Of a stretch of DNA of 44,672 nucleotides, positions 25,576-33,592 are shown in pieces. Every line of letters begins with the position of its first letter. Position 1 is the stretch's first letter. Origin of the DNA: Acidobacteriota bacterium (GTDB taxonomy: Bacteria > Acidobacteriota > Terriglobia > 20CM-2-55-15); assembly GCA_022821145.1 (NCBI GenBank), contig JAJEEE010000007.1, positions 1 to 44,672 on the forward strand. The letters run 5' to 3'. The notes under the pieces are model-generated. The model had not been told where the DNA came from. It did no database searches and was given only the letters and a program-made list of their open reading frames with translations. The position numbers and the translations under genes were made by a program.

Positions 25576-28347
25576 ATGATCACGTCAATGCGCATCCTGA
25601 TTCCCGGAATCGCCCTTGCCGCCCTGGCGTTTTCCTTGACCACGCCGCCCGCCACCGCCGCGCAGACCGGCCCGGGAGCCCCGGAGTTGAATCTCGACTA
25701 CGAGCGCTTCACGCTGGACAACGGCCTGCGCGTGATCGTGCACGAGGACCGGAAGGCGCCGGTCGTGGCCGTCAGCATCTGGTACCACGTGGGATCCCGG
25801 AACGAGCCGGAAGGCCAGACCGGCTTCGCGCACCTGTTCGAGCACCTGATGTTCAACGGCACCGAGAACTACGACGGCGAGTGGTTCGAACCCCTGGAGC
25901 GAGTGGGCGCCACCAGCCTGAACGGGACGACGTGGCTAGACCGGACCAACTATTTCCAGACCGTGCCGACGCCGGCCGTCGACCTGGCGCTGTGGATGGA
26001 ATCGGACCGCATGGGACACCTTCTCGGCGCCGTGACGCAGGACAAGCTGGACAACCAGAGGGGCGTCGTCCAGAACGAGAAGCGGCAGGGCGACAACCAG
26101 CCCTACGGCCGCGTGAACTACCAGCTCTACGAGGGTCTCTTTCCACCGGGCCATCCCTACCGGCACTCGACGATCGGATCGATGGAGGACCTGGACGCCG
26201 CAACGCTCGAGGAAGTCCACCAGTGGTTCCGGGACTATTACGGACCCAACAACGCCGTACTCGCCCTGGTCGGCGATATCGACGCCGCCACGGCGAGAGA
26301 GAAGGTCGAGCGATACTTCGGCGATATCCCCAGCGGGCCGAACGTGGACGTGTTCGAAGCGTGGGCGCCGACGCGCGAGTCCAACACGCGGGAGGTCCAG
26401 TTCGACGAGGTCCCCGCCGTCCTGGCCAACCGGGCCTGGGTGGCGCCCGGACGGAACACGCGCGACCGGGCGCTGCTGGACCTGGTCGCCGCCGTGTTGG
26501 GCAGCGGCCGGAACTCGCGGCTCTACCTGGACCTGGTCTACAACCAGCAGCGGGCGACCGACGTGAACATCGGCGTCACGGCGTTCGAGCTGGCGAGCGT
26601 CTTCGACTTGTCCGTCTACCTGACTCCGGGCGAGACGGCCGACGTCGCCGATGAAGCCATCGACCGGATCCTGACCCGATTCAAGGAGTGGGGCCCGACG
26701 GCCGAGGAACTGGAGCGCGTCGTCACCGGCATCAACGCGCGAACTGTGCGCCGCCTCGAACAGGTCAACGGCAAGGCCTCGATCCTGGCCGAGGGCGAGT
26801 TGTACGCAGGCGACCCGCTGGTCATCGAGCAGTACCTGGACTGGGTGAACGCGGCGACGCCTCAGGAAGTCCGCGACGCGGCCCGTACCTACCTGGGCGA
26901 CGGTTGGCACCAGGTGGATGTCGTGCCCGCCGGCAGCTACGCGAACGCCGCGGAGGGGATCGACCGGTCGGGCGGACTGCCGGAACTGCCGACCGAGTTG
27001 CCGACGCTCCGGTTTCCGGAGATACAGACTACGACTCTGTCCAACGGCGTGCCCATCGTCCTGGCCGAGCGACCCGCGGTTCCGATCGTTGAGATGTCGA
27101 TTCAGTTCGACGCCGGATACGCCGCCGACGCCGGCGGCACGCTGGGCGCGGCCTCGTTCGCGATGTCGATGCTCGACCTGGGGACAACCCGCCGGAACGC
27201 CCTGGAAATCGCGGCCGAGGAAGAGCGGCTTGGCGCCAACCTGTCGGCGGGCTCGAATCTGGACGCGTCATCGGTGACGCTGTCGGCGCTCAAGGACCAA
27301 CTCGAGCCCTCGATCGAACTCTGGAGCGACCTGTTCCTGAACCCGGTTTTCGACGCGGAGGAAATGGAACGGCTGCGAGGACAGTGGATCGCCCGCATCG
27401 CGCAGGAGAAGGCGCAACCGGTGCAACTCGCGCTGCGGCTCCTGCCGCCGGCGATCTACGGCGAGGGACACGCCTACGGGGTTCCGTTCACCGGATCCGG
27501 GACCGAGGCGTCCATCTCAGCCCTGACGCGCGAGGACCTGGTCGGGTTCAAGGAGACGTGGCTCCGGCCCGACAACGCGACGATCTTCGTGGCCGGGGAC
27601 ACGACGCTGGACGAGATCGCGCCAATCCTGGAACGCGCGCTGGGCGGGTGGACCGCACCCGGCGCGCCCGCGCCCACCAAGAACGTCGCGGACGTGGCCA
27701 TGGGGACCTCCCCCCGTGTGATCCTGATCGACATCCCCAACTCGCCGCAGTCCGTCATCCTGGCGGGCCACCTGGCGCCCGGCCTGGGGTCGGACCGCGA
27801 CCTGGCGATCGAATCCATGAACGACGTGCTCGGAGGATCGTTCACCTCGCGCGCCAACATGAACCTGCGGGAAGCGAAGGGTTGGTCCTACGGCGTGCAG
27901 ACGCTGTTCCAGAACGCGGCCGAACAGCGTCCGTTCCTGATCTACGCGCCCGTCCAGACCGATCGCACGGGCGATTCCATCGCCGAGCTGGTCGCCGAGA
28001 TCGACGCCATTCAGGGCGCGCGGCCGGTCACGGAGGACGAAATGGCCCGGACCATCGCGGGCGCGACGCGCGGGCTGCCCGGCCGGTTCCAGACGGCCCG
28101 GTCGGTGCTCAACAGCCTGATCGAGGCCGAGCGCTACGGCCGGCCTCTGGATTACGCCGCCACGTTGACCGAACGGTACGAAGCGCTGGAATTGCCCGAT
28201 CTGCAGTCGGCCGCCGACGAGATCGTCCGGCCTGGCAGCCTGACATGGCTCATCGTCGGCGACCTCGGACAGGTACGCGGACAGGTGGAACCGCTCGGCA
28301 TCGCGCCGGTCGAAGTGTGGAACCTCGACGGGGAACCCGTCGAATAG
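25576..28347 (+). CDS. Fused M16 (insulinase-like) zinc metallopeptidase
   Basis: This 923-residue secreted protein has a signal peptide (cleaved near TAAQ, residue 30) followed by two M16 halves. The first half contains the inverted zinc motif HLFEH (86-90) and the downstream Glu (E168 in VVQNEKRQ), so it is catalytic. The second half (about 480 onward, TTTLSNGVPIVLAERPAVP) lacks HxxEH and serves as the usual partner clamp. It should degrade peptides of about 10-40 residues in the periplasm. The M20 peptidase follows after 32 bases, making a two-gene peptide-breakdown unit. Confidence 0.93.
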   Translation: MITSMRILIPGIALAALAFSLTTPPATAAQTGPGAPELNLDYERFTLDNGLRVIVHEDRKAPVVAVSIWYHVGSRNEPEGQTGFAHLFEHLMFNGTENYDGEWFEPLERVGATSLNGTTWLDRTNYFQTVPTPAVDLALWMESDRMGHLLGAVTQDKLDNQRGVVQNEKRQGDNQPYGRVNYQLYEGLFPPGHPYRHSTIGSMEDLDAATLEEVHQWFRDYYGPNNAVLALVGDIDAATAREKVERYFGDIPSGPNVDVFEAWAPTRESNTREVQFDEVPAVLANRAWVAPGRNTRDRALLDLVAAVLGSGRNSRLYLDLVYNQQRATDVNIGVTAFELASVFDLSVYLTPGETADVADEAIDRILTRFKEWGPTAEELERVVTGINARTVRRLEQVNGKASILAEGELYAGDPLVIEQYLDWVNAATPQEVRDAARTYLGDGWHQVDVVPAGSYANAAEGIDRSGGLPELPTELPTLRFPEIQTTTLSNGVPIVLAERPAVPIVEMSIQFDAGYAADAGGTLGAASFAMSMLDLGTTRRNALEIAAEEERLGANLSAGSNLDASSVTLSALKDQLEPSIELWSDLFLNPVFDAEEMERLRGQWIARIAQEKAQPVQLALRLLPPAIYGEGHAYGVPFTGSGTEASISALTREDLVGFKETWLRPDNATIFVAGDTTLDEIAPILERALGGWTAPGAPAPTKNVADVAMGTSPRVILIDIPNSPQSVILAGHLAPGLGSDRDLAIESMNDVLGGSFTSRANMNLREAKGWSYGVQTLFQNAAEQRPFLIYAPVQTDRTGDSIAELVAEIDAIQGARPVTEDEMARTIAGATRGLPGRFQTARSVLNSLIEAERYGRPLDYAATLTERYEALELPDLQSAADEIVRPGSLTWLIVGDLGQVRGQVEPLGIAPVEVWNLDGEPVE

Positions 28348-28379
28348 CCGGCCGACGGAACGCCGCCGGGAGGACCGCA

Positions 28380-29681
28380 ATGCCGCGCATCCGATCCATT
28401 GCCGTTCTTGCCAGCCTGACGTTGGCGTCCGCGCCGACAACACTGGCTCAGGAAGTCACCGCCCTGGAGCGCCGGATCGTGTCGGAGGTGGAGGCCGAGG
28501 CCGCATCCGCCGTCGAGCTGCTCGAACGCGCGGTCAACATCAACAGCGGCACGATGAACTTCGAGGGCGTGCGCGCCGTCGGCCGGCTGTTCCGCGAAGA
28601 GTTCGACACCCTGGGTTTCGAAACCGAATGGATCGACGGCGCCGCGTTCGAACGCGCCGGGCATCTGGTCGCGAGGCAAGACGGCGGCGGACCACGCCTG
28701 CTGCTGATCGGACACCTCGACACGGTATTCGAGCTCGACAGCCCGTTCCAGGCCTTCGACCGGGACGGCGACCGCGCGGCCGGACCCGGAGTGGTCGACA
28801 TGAAGGGCGGCGGGGTGGTCATCGTCCACGCCCTCGGCGCCCTGGCCCAGGCCGGCGTTCTCGACGGCATGACCATCACCGTGATCATGACCGGCGACGA
28901 GGAACGCGCCGGAACGCCGCTGGAGCGGGCGCGCGCCGCGCTGCGCGAAGCCGCCGCCGAAGCCGACATCGTTCTGGCGTTCGAGAACGGGGACAGCAAT
29001 CCGGCCACGGCGGTCGTGGCGCGGCGGGGCTCCACCGGTTGGACTTTGGAAGTCACCGGAACGCCGGCCCATTCCTCGCAGGTCTTCCAGCCCCATGTCG
29101 GCATGGGCGCCATTTACGAGGCCGCGCGCATCCTCGGCGCGTTTCGCGAGCGGTTGGCCGAAGAACCGCTCCTGACATTCAACCCCGGGATGATCCTGGG
29201 CGGCACCGACGTGGACTACGACGCTTTCGACTCGGGCGGCACGGCGTTCGGAAAGAACAACGTGGTGGCCGAACACGCCCTCGTCACCGGCGACCTTCGC
29301 GCGATCTCGCCGGCGCAACTCGAGGCGGCGCGCCGCGTCATGACCGAAGTCGTCGCGGAAAACCTTCCGGGAACCTCCGCGGCGATCACATTCAGTGACG
29401 GCTACCCGCCGCTCGCCGCCACCGACGGCAACCGGGAGTTGCTGGCCGCGTTCGACCAGGTGAGCCGCGATCTCGGTTTCGGACCCGTGACGGCGGTCGA
29501 TCCGCGCAACGCCGGCGCGGCCGACGTGTCGTTCACGGCCGGTCTGGCCGACGCGGCGCTGGACGGCCTGGGACCCGGCGGCGGGAACGGACATACCGTG
29601 AACGAGTGGATCGACCTGCCGACGCTCGAGATGCAGACCCAGCGCGCGGCGCTGCTGATCTACCGGCTGACGCGCCGGTAA
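28380..29681 (+). CDS. M20-family metallopeptidase (glutamate carboxypeptidase-like)
   Basis: This 433-residue protein has a signal peptide (cleaved after TLAQ, residue 24) and then the M20 di-zinc site: LLLIGHLDTV (H112, D114), PGVVDMKGG (D140), the catalytic Glu pair in TGDEERAG (E174/E175) and the dimerisation-domain GTPAHSSQVF His. It resembles glutamate carboxypeptidase G2-like enzymes, which remove a C-terminal residue from peptides or N-acyl amino acids. The ATG at 28380 follows GGGAGGA. It probably acts downstream of the M16 peptidase in the periplasm. Confidence 0.9.
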   Translation: MPRIRSIAVLASLTLASAPTTLAQEVTALERRIVSEVEAEAASAVELLERAVNINSGTMNFEGVRAVGRLFREEFDTLGFETEWIDGAAFERAGHLVARQDGGGPRLLLIGHLDTVFELDSPFQAFDRDGDRAAGPGVVDMKGGGVVIVHALGALAQAGVLDGMTITVIMTGDEERAGTPLERARAALREAAAEADIVLAFENGDSNPATAVVARRGSTGWTLEVTGTPAHSSQVFQPHVGMGAIYEAARILGAFRERLAEEPLLTFNPGMILGGTDVDYDAFDSGGTAFGKNNVVAEHALVTGDLRAISPAQLEAARRVMTEVVAENLPGTSAAITFSDGYPPLAATDGNRELLAAFDQVSRDLGFGPVTAVDPRNAGAADVSFTAGLADAALDGLGPGGGNGHTVNEWIDLPTLEMQTQRAALLIYRLTRR

Positions 29682-29709
29682 GGCGCGCACCCGTCGGACC
29701 GGCACACCC

Positions 29710-31278
29710 ATGACGGCCGTCCGCAACATACTGTTCATCATGTGCGACCAGCTCCGGGCGGACTACCTGTCCTGCTACGGGGCGCAGGCGCCGGTCACGC
29801 CAAGCATCGACGGCCTCGCGGCGCGCGGCGTGCGCTTCGACCGGGCCTACGCCGCGGCGCCGGTCTGCGGGCCGTCGCGGATGTCGTTCTACACGGGCCG
29901 ATACGCCTTCTCGCACGGCGCGACGTGGAACTTCGTGCCGCTGCCGGCGGGCGAGCGCACGCTGGGAGATTACCTGAGCCCGGCCGGCGTGCGAACGGCC
30001 GTCGTCGGCAAGACCCATCACGAGCCCGATCTGGACGGCATCCGGCGGCTGGGGCTGTCGCCCACGGAGGGAACGGGGTTCGGGATCGCGGAGGGCGGTT
30101 TCGAGCCCTACGCGCGCGACGACGGCATCCACCCGGACGGCGCGACGGTCCGGCACGCACCCTACAACGCCTACCTGCGCGCCCGCGGTTACACCGGCGC
30201 GAATCCCTGGCACGCGTACGCGAACGCCGCCCTGGACGAATACGGCGCGCTGGCCAGCGGCTGGCGGCTTCGCAACGCGCGCCGGCCGGCCCGTGTCCCC
30301 GATGCGTTGTCGGAATCCGCGTGGACCGTGGACCGCGCGATCGAGTTCATCGACGCGCATGGCGACGCGCCCTGGTGCCTGCACGTCTCGTTCATCAAAC
30401 CGCACTGGCCCTACATCGTTTCCGCTCCGTACCACGAGACGTTCGGCCCGGACGACTGCCCCGCTCCCGTGCGCTCCGACACGGAACGGGACAGCGCCAA
30501 CCCCGTGTTCCGTGGGTTTCAGGATCATCCGGAGTGCCGGACTTTTTCCGACGACGCGGTCCGGTCCCACGTGATTCCCACCTACATGGGGCTGATCCGG
30601 CAGTTGGACGCCCACCTGGGACGACTGATCGCGCACCTGGCCAAGACCGGACGCGCCGGCGACACGATGGTCGTCTTCACGTCCGACCACGGCGACTACC
30701 TCGGAGACCACTGGCAGGGCGAGAAGGAGTTCATGTACGAACAGAGTGTCCGAATCCCGCTCATCGTGGTCGACCCGTCGCCCGGCGCCGTCCGCGGCGG
30801 CGCCAGCACGGCGCTCATCGAAGGCGTGGACCTCGTGCCTACGTTCCTGGAAGCCCTGGGCCAGCCCGTGCCGGGCCATGTCGTCGAGGGCCGGTCGCTG
30901 CTTCCGCTGCTTCGGGGAGAATCCGCATGGCCGCGCGAGGCGGCGTTTTCGGAGCTGGACTACGCCGTCTACCCGACGGCCCGGCGGCTGGGTCTCGGTG
31001 CTCGAGAGGCGCGCATGACCATGGCGCGGAGCGACCGGTGGAAGCTGGTCCACTTCGGGCGGGGTTTCCCTCCCCAGTTGTTCGACCTACGCGACGATCC
31101 GGACGAGCTGGTCGACCTCGGAACCGACGACGCCCGGCGCCCGATTCGGGACGAGTTATTCGGACACATGTTCGAATGGATGCGCCGACGGCGCAACCGG
31201 ATCGCGATGACCGACGCCGCCGTCGAGGACTGGGATAGTCCGGCGGGCGCGGGCGGCGTTACGATCGGAGTATGGTAG
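29710..31278 (+). CDS. Sulfatase/phosphonate monoester hydrolase family protein
   Basis: This 522-residue protein belongs to the alkaline-phosphatase superfamily. The formylglycine-type core VCGPSRMSFYTGR has the convertible Cys at C53. The early Asp is in MCDQLRADYL (D13) and the second metal site is TSDHGDYLGDH near residue 325. GKTHHEPD is typical of the phosphonate monoester hydrolase branch rather than arylsulfatases. No signal peptide is seen, which also fits that branch. It should cleave a sulfate, phosphonate or phosphate ester. Activation needs a formylglycine-generating enzyme, which is not in this window. Confidence 0.9.
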   Translation: MTAVRNILFIMCDQLRADYLSCYGAQAPVTPSIDGLAARGVRFDRAYAAAPVCGPSRMSFYTGRYAFSHGATWNFVPLPAGERTLGDYLSPAGVRTAVVGKTHHEPDLDGIRRLGLSPTEGTGFGIAEGGFEPYARDDGIHPDGATVRHAPYNAYLRARGYTGANPWHAYANAALDEYGALASGWRLRNARRPARVPDALSESAWTVDRAIEFIDAHGDAPWCLHVSFIKPHWPYIVSAPYHETFGPDDCPAPVRSDTERDSANPVFRGFQDHPECRTFSDDAVRSHVIPTYMGLIRQLDAHLGRLIAHLAKTGRAGDTMVVFTSDHGDYLGDHWQGEKEFMYEQSVRIPLIVVDPSPGAVRGGASTALIEGVDLVPTFLEALGQPVPGHVVEGRSLLPLLRGESAWPREAAFSELDYAVYPTARRLGLGAREARMTMARSDRWKLVHFGRGFPPQLFDLRDDPDELVDLGTDDARRPIRDELFGHMFEWMRRRRNRIAMTDAAVEDWDSPAGAGGVTIGVW

Positions 31279-31300
31279 GCGGCAATGCCTGGATCGAGAG

Positions 31301-31384
31301 TGCCGAAAAGAGGACTCGAACCTCCACGGGGTTGCCCCCACTAGATCCTGAATCTAGCGCGTCTGCCAATTCCGCCATTTCGGC
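31301..31384 (-). tRNA. tRNA-Leu (anticodon CAG)
   Basis: Read on the minus strand, a seven-base acceptor GCCGAAA pairs with TTTCGGC and is followed by discriminator A. The anticodon arm CTAGA-TTCAGGA-TCTAG gives anticodon CAG, and the TPsiC arm contains GGTTCGAGTCC. A long variable arm (TGGGGGCAACCCCG) marks it as a class II, leucine-type tRNA. No CCA is encoded. It lies between the sulfatase gene and the RiPP locus, a typical integration-site position, although no attachment site was found. Confidence 0.93.
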
Positions 31385-31501
31385 CCTGGGTCTTCCAATT
31401 TAAGGCGCGGGCAGGTTCGAAGTCAACCGGGCGGGAGGACCGCCCGTCCGTCTCCGGCGCCTTACGGAACCGCGCAAGCGTCCCTCGCGCGCGGATGGGA
31501 G

Positions 31502-32776
31502 TTAACACCCAAGACCCTGAGACACTTGGCAATAGCTGGTGAGCGGGACCGCGCACATTCGGTTCCAGTCCGATTGGTCGATGACCGTTCGGTTCGTCAA
31601 CTCGATCATCTCGTCGAATCTTCGGAGCGCGTCGCAATCGACCACGGCGGGGTCCGAGGCCGTTCGATACCGCGGCCAGGCGTCATCGCGCGCGTGGCGC
31701 CAGAATTCGCTGTCATACGTCGAACCGCAGCAATAGTGCCAACCGACGAACAGTCCATAGCGGAGGGTGTTGTTGACGAGAAACCGATTGACCACGGGCG
31801 CGTCGCGCTCGTGATTCTCCGCCGAACGGTTGAGACGCATCTGCAAAACCATCCCGATCTGAAACTGGGCGGATACGATTGCCGTGGCTTCCAGGGGCTC
31901 CATGAAGGCCGCCGCGTTCCCGATGCGGGCCACCGCGCCATCGTATATCTGTCGATGGACATAGTTGGGAAACGGGATAACCGAGCGTTGCTCGAATTCC
32001 GATACGCCGTCGGTCTCGAGGAACGCGTCAAAGTCCGACTCGACATCGGTCAGGCTGGTCACATCGCGGTTGAAGATGTAACCGTAGGATGTGTGGACCG
32101 TAAGCGGAATGATGAATATCCAACCGTGGGGACGCGCAACGGCACGGGTGTACGTATGTTGAAGAACAGGCCCGTTCCTCTTTTCCTTGACGATTGACGG
32201 ACAGCGGCGGATGACGGCGGTATTGGTCGGGATGAACGAGATGTCGATGTGCCGGTCCGGATGAATTTCCGCCGGGAACCCGCGGGCGTCGAAAACCAGG
32301 TCGTAACGTTCCGAGGCCCGGCCCTCGAATTCCACCTGGGCGCCACCCTCCACCTTCGTGATATCAACCACTTTCGCGTCGATGTGGCGCGCGCGCGCGC
32401 TATCGTGCAGCAGTTCCGTCAACGTGTCGGCGGACAGATGGTAGGCGTAGGACACCTGTTGCGGCGTGAAGTAGTGAACGAAGTCCCGATTGCGCCGGCC
32501 CCATCCCTCGAACGCCACGCCGTACTTGCGCGTTCCGTTCAAGCGCCGCTGGACGGTCTCGTGCGGAAGATTCGTCAGTTGACGCAATTCCTGAACAAGG
32601 CTGGGCCAACTGCCCTCGCCCACTCCGATGACCGGGATACGCGAATCGAATATGTGGTGCAGCTCGTGGTCGCTGTCGGGGTGAAGTCGCGTTACGCTGG
32701 CGGCTGCGAGAGACCCGGCGGTTCCTCGCCCCACGACCGCGATCTTCCGCAGAGATTTACTTCCCGGCTGTATCAC
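31502..32776 (-). CDS. Flavin-dependent (tryptophan) halogenase family protein
   Basis: This 424-residue protein has the N-terminal FAD motif VGRGTAGSLAAA (GxGxxG at 16-21), the GVGEGSWPSL segment and a Lys at 84 in TRKYGVAFEGW where the family has its catalytic lysine region. The GNAAAFMEPLEATAI block contains the conserved Glu (about E293 or E296). The signature WxWxIP reads WIFIIP (219-224), so the second Trp is Phe. Such enzymes chlorinate or brominate indole or other aromatic rings using FADH2 and halide, in the cytoplasm. It diverges from the RiPP operon and is probably a tailoring enzyme of that locus; the substrate, free or peptide-bound, is unknown. Confidence 0.85.
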   Translation of the reverse strand: MIQPGSKSLRKIAVVGRGTAGSLAAASVTRLHPDSDHELHHIFDSRIPVIGVGEGSWPSLVQELRQLTNLPHETVQRRLNGTRKYGVAFEGWGRRNRDFVHYFTPQQVSYAYHLSADTLTELLHDSARARHIDAKVVDITKVEGGAQVEFEGRASERYDLVFDARGFPAEIHPDRHIDISFIPTNTAVIRRCPSIVKEKRNGPVLQHTYTRAVARPHGWIFIIPLTVHTSYGYIFNRDVTSLTDVESDFDAFLETDGVSEFEQRSVIPFPNYVHRQIYDGAVARIGNAAAFMEPLEATAIVSAQFQIGMVLQMRLNRSAENHERDAPVVNRFLVNNTLRYGLFVGWHYCCGSTYDSEFWRHARDDAWPRYRTASDPAVVDCDALRRFDEMIELTNRTVIDQSDWNRMCAVPLTSYCQVSQGLGC

Positions 32777-32931
32777 TCCGCATGACTTCCATGGTGTCGG
32801 TCGATCAACGCGGCTTGGTATCCGAGGATGCGCCGCACGGACAACACGCTACCACAACCCGACATCATCGCCCATCGTCACGGTTGGACACTCATCGCGT
32901 CGGTGACCGGGTCCGGCGCTGTCATCGGAGC

Positions 32932-32960
32932 TTGACCTCGCCACGGCGAGATTGCATATT
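32932..32960 (+). promoter_or_regulatory. Sigma70-type promoter of the RiPP operon
   Basis: TTGACC (32932-32937) and CATATT (32955-32960) are spaced by 17 bases, about 80 bases before the first gene of the operon. The expected leader of about 70 bases includes GAGGTGA (33021-33027). Confidence 0.5.
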
Positions 32961-33039
32961 GTCTCGTGAACTTCGCGCTCAAGCGGCAAGAGAGCTTCCG
33001 TGTCCTTGTTTGTTCTGCACGAGGTGACAGCGCACGGCC

Positions 33040-33591
33040 GTGTTCAACAACCCATTCGACTCGTTCCACGATACCGTCGCCGACGCGAAGGAAGAGCGTG
33101 AGCAACTCGACCGGCTGCTGACGATTTCCACGCCGCGGGAGCGTCTGCTGGTCGCCGCCGTCGGCCTGTCGCTGTTGACTCTCGCGGCATGGCTCGTCTT
33201 CGGCAGTGTTGCGCGCAGCGTTGCGGTGGACGGCGTGCTCGTCGAACCGGGCGAGAACCGTGTCGAGGGAGAGCGGTCCGTGCAGGCGCTGGTGTGGGTC
33301 GATGGCGACGTCGCGCCTCGGATCGAGGCCGGCATGCGGGCAGTGATCGAGTTGGCCGTGACCGAAGGAGACGCGGAAACTCTGGAGGGCGAGGTCGTCT
33401 CCATCGCCGCCATACCCTGGTCCGATGGGCTGGCGCCGGTCGAGTCCGCGGCGCCGGCGGCCGTGCACCGCCTCGATATCGCTCTGGACGCCGGCCTGGA
33501 ACTCGCGTCCCTCGCGGGTAGAGAATGCCGGATCGTCATCCAACTCGGTTCGCAGTCCCCGGTCGCGCTGTTCGGATTGAGGCCGTCGTAG
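33040..33591 (+). CDS. Miniature NHLM-type secretion (HlyD-like) protein
   Basis: This 183-residue protein matches the N-terminal part of NHLM-system membrane-fusion proteins: LDRLLTISTPRERLL before one transmembrane segment (about 36-55), then the periplasmic strand start VAVDGVLVEPGENRV. Normal members have about 400 residues with a lipoyl/coiled-coil hairpin. Here that hairpin is absent and the chain goes straight to a short beta-barrel-like part (GMRAVIELAVTEGDAET to IVIQLGS). It probably docks the export ABC transporter encoded one base downstream. The start is GTG 33040. The hairpin loss may mean that it cannot reach an outer-membrane channel. Confidence 0.75.
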   Translation: MFNNPFDSFHDTVADAKEEREQLDRLLTISTPRERLLVAAVGLSLLTLAAWLVFGSVARSVAVDGVLVEPGENRVEGERSVQALVWVDGDVAPRIEAGMRAVIELAVTEGDAETLEGEVVSIAAIPWSDGLAPVESAAPAAVHRLDIALDAGLELASLAGRECRIVIQLGSQSPVALFGLRPS

Positions 33592-33592
33592 G

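Noticed and set aside
31301..31501. Integration site at the tRNA-Leu 3' end
   Set aside because: No integrase gene and no direct repeat of the tRNA 3' end were noticed in the window.
32782..33027. 81-codon plus-strand frame ending in CPCLFCTR, between the halogenase and the RiPP operon, as a candidate precursor peptide
   Set aside because: It has no ribosome site, no NHLP or other leader pattern, is Arg/His-rich, and contains the operon promoter; it looks like chance open frame.
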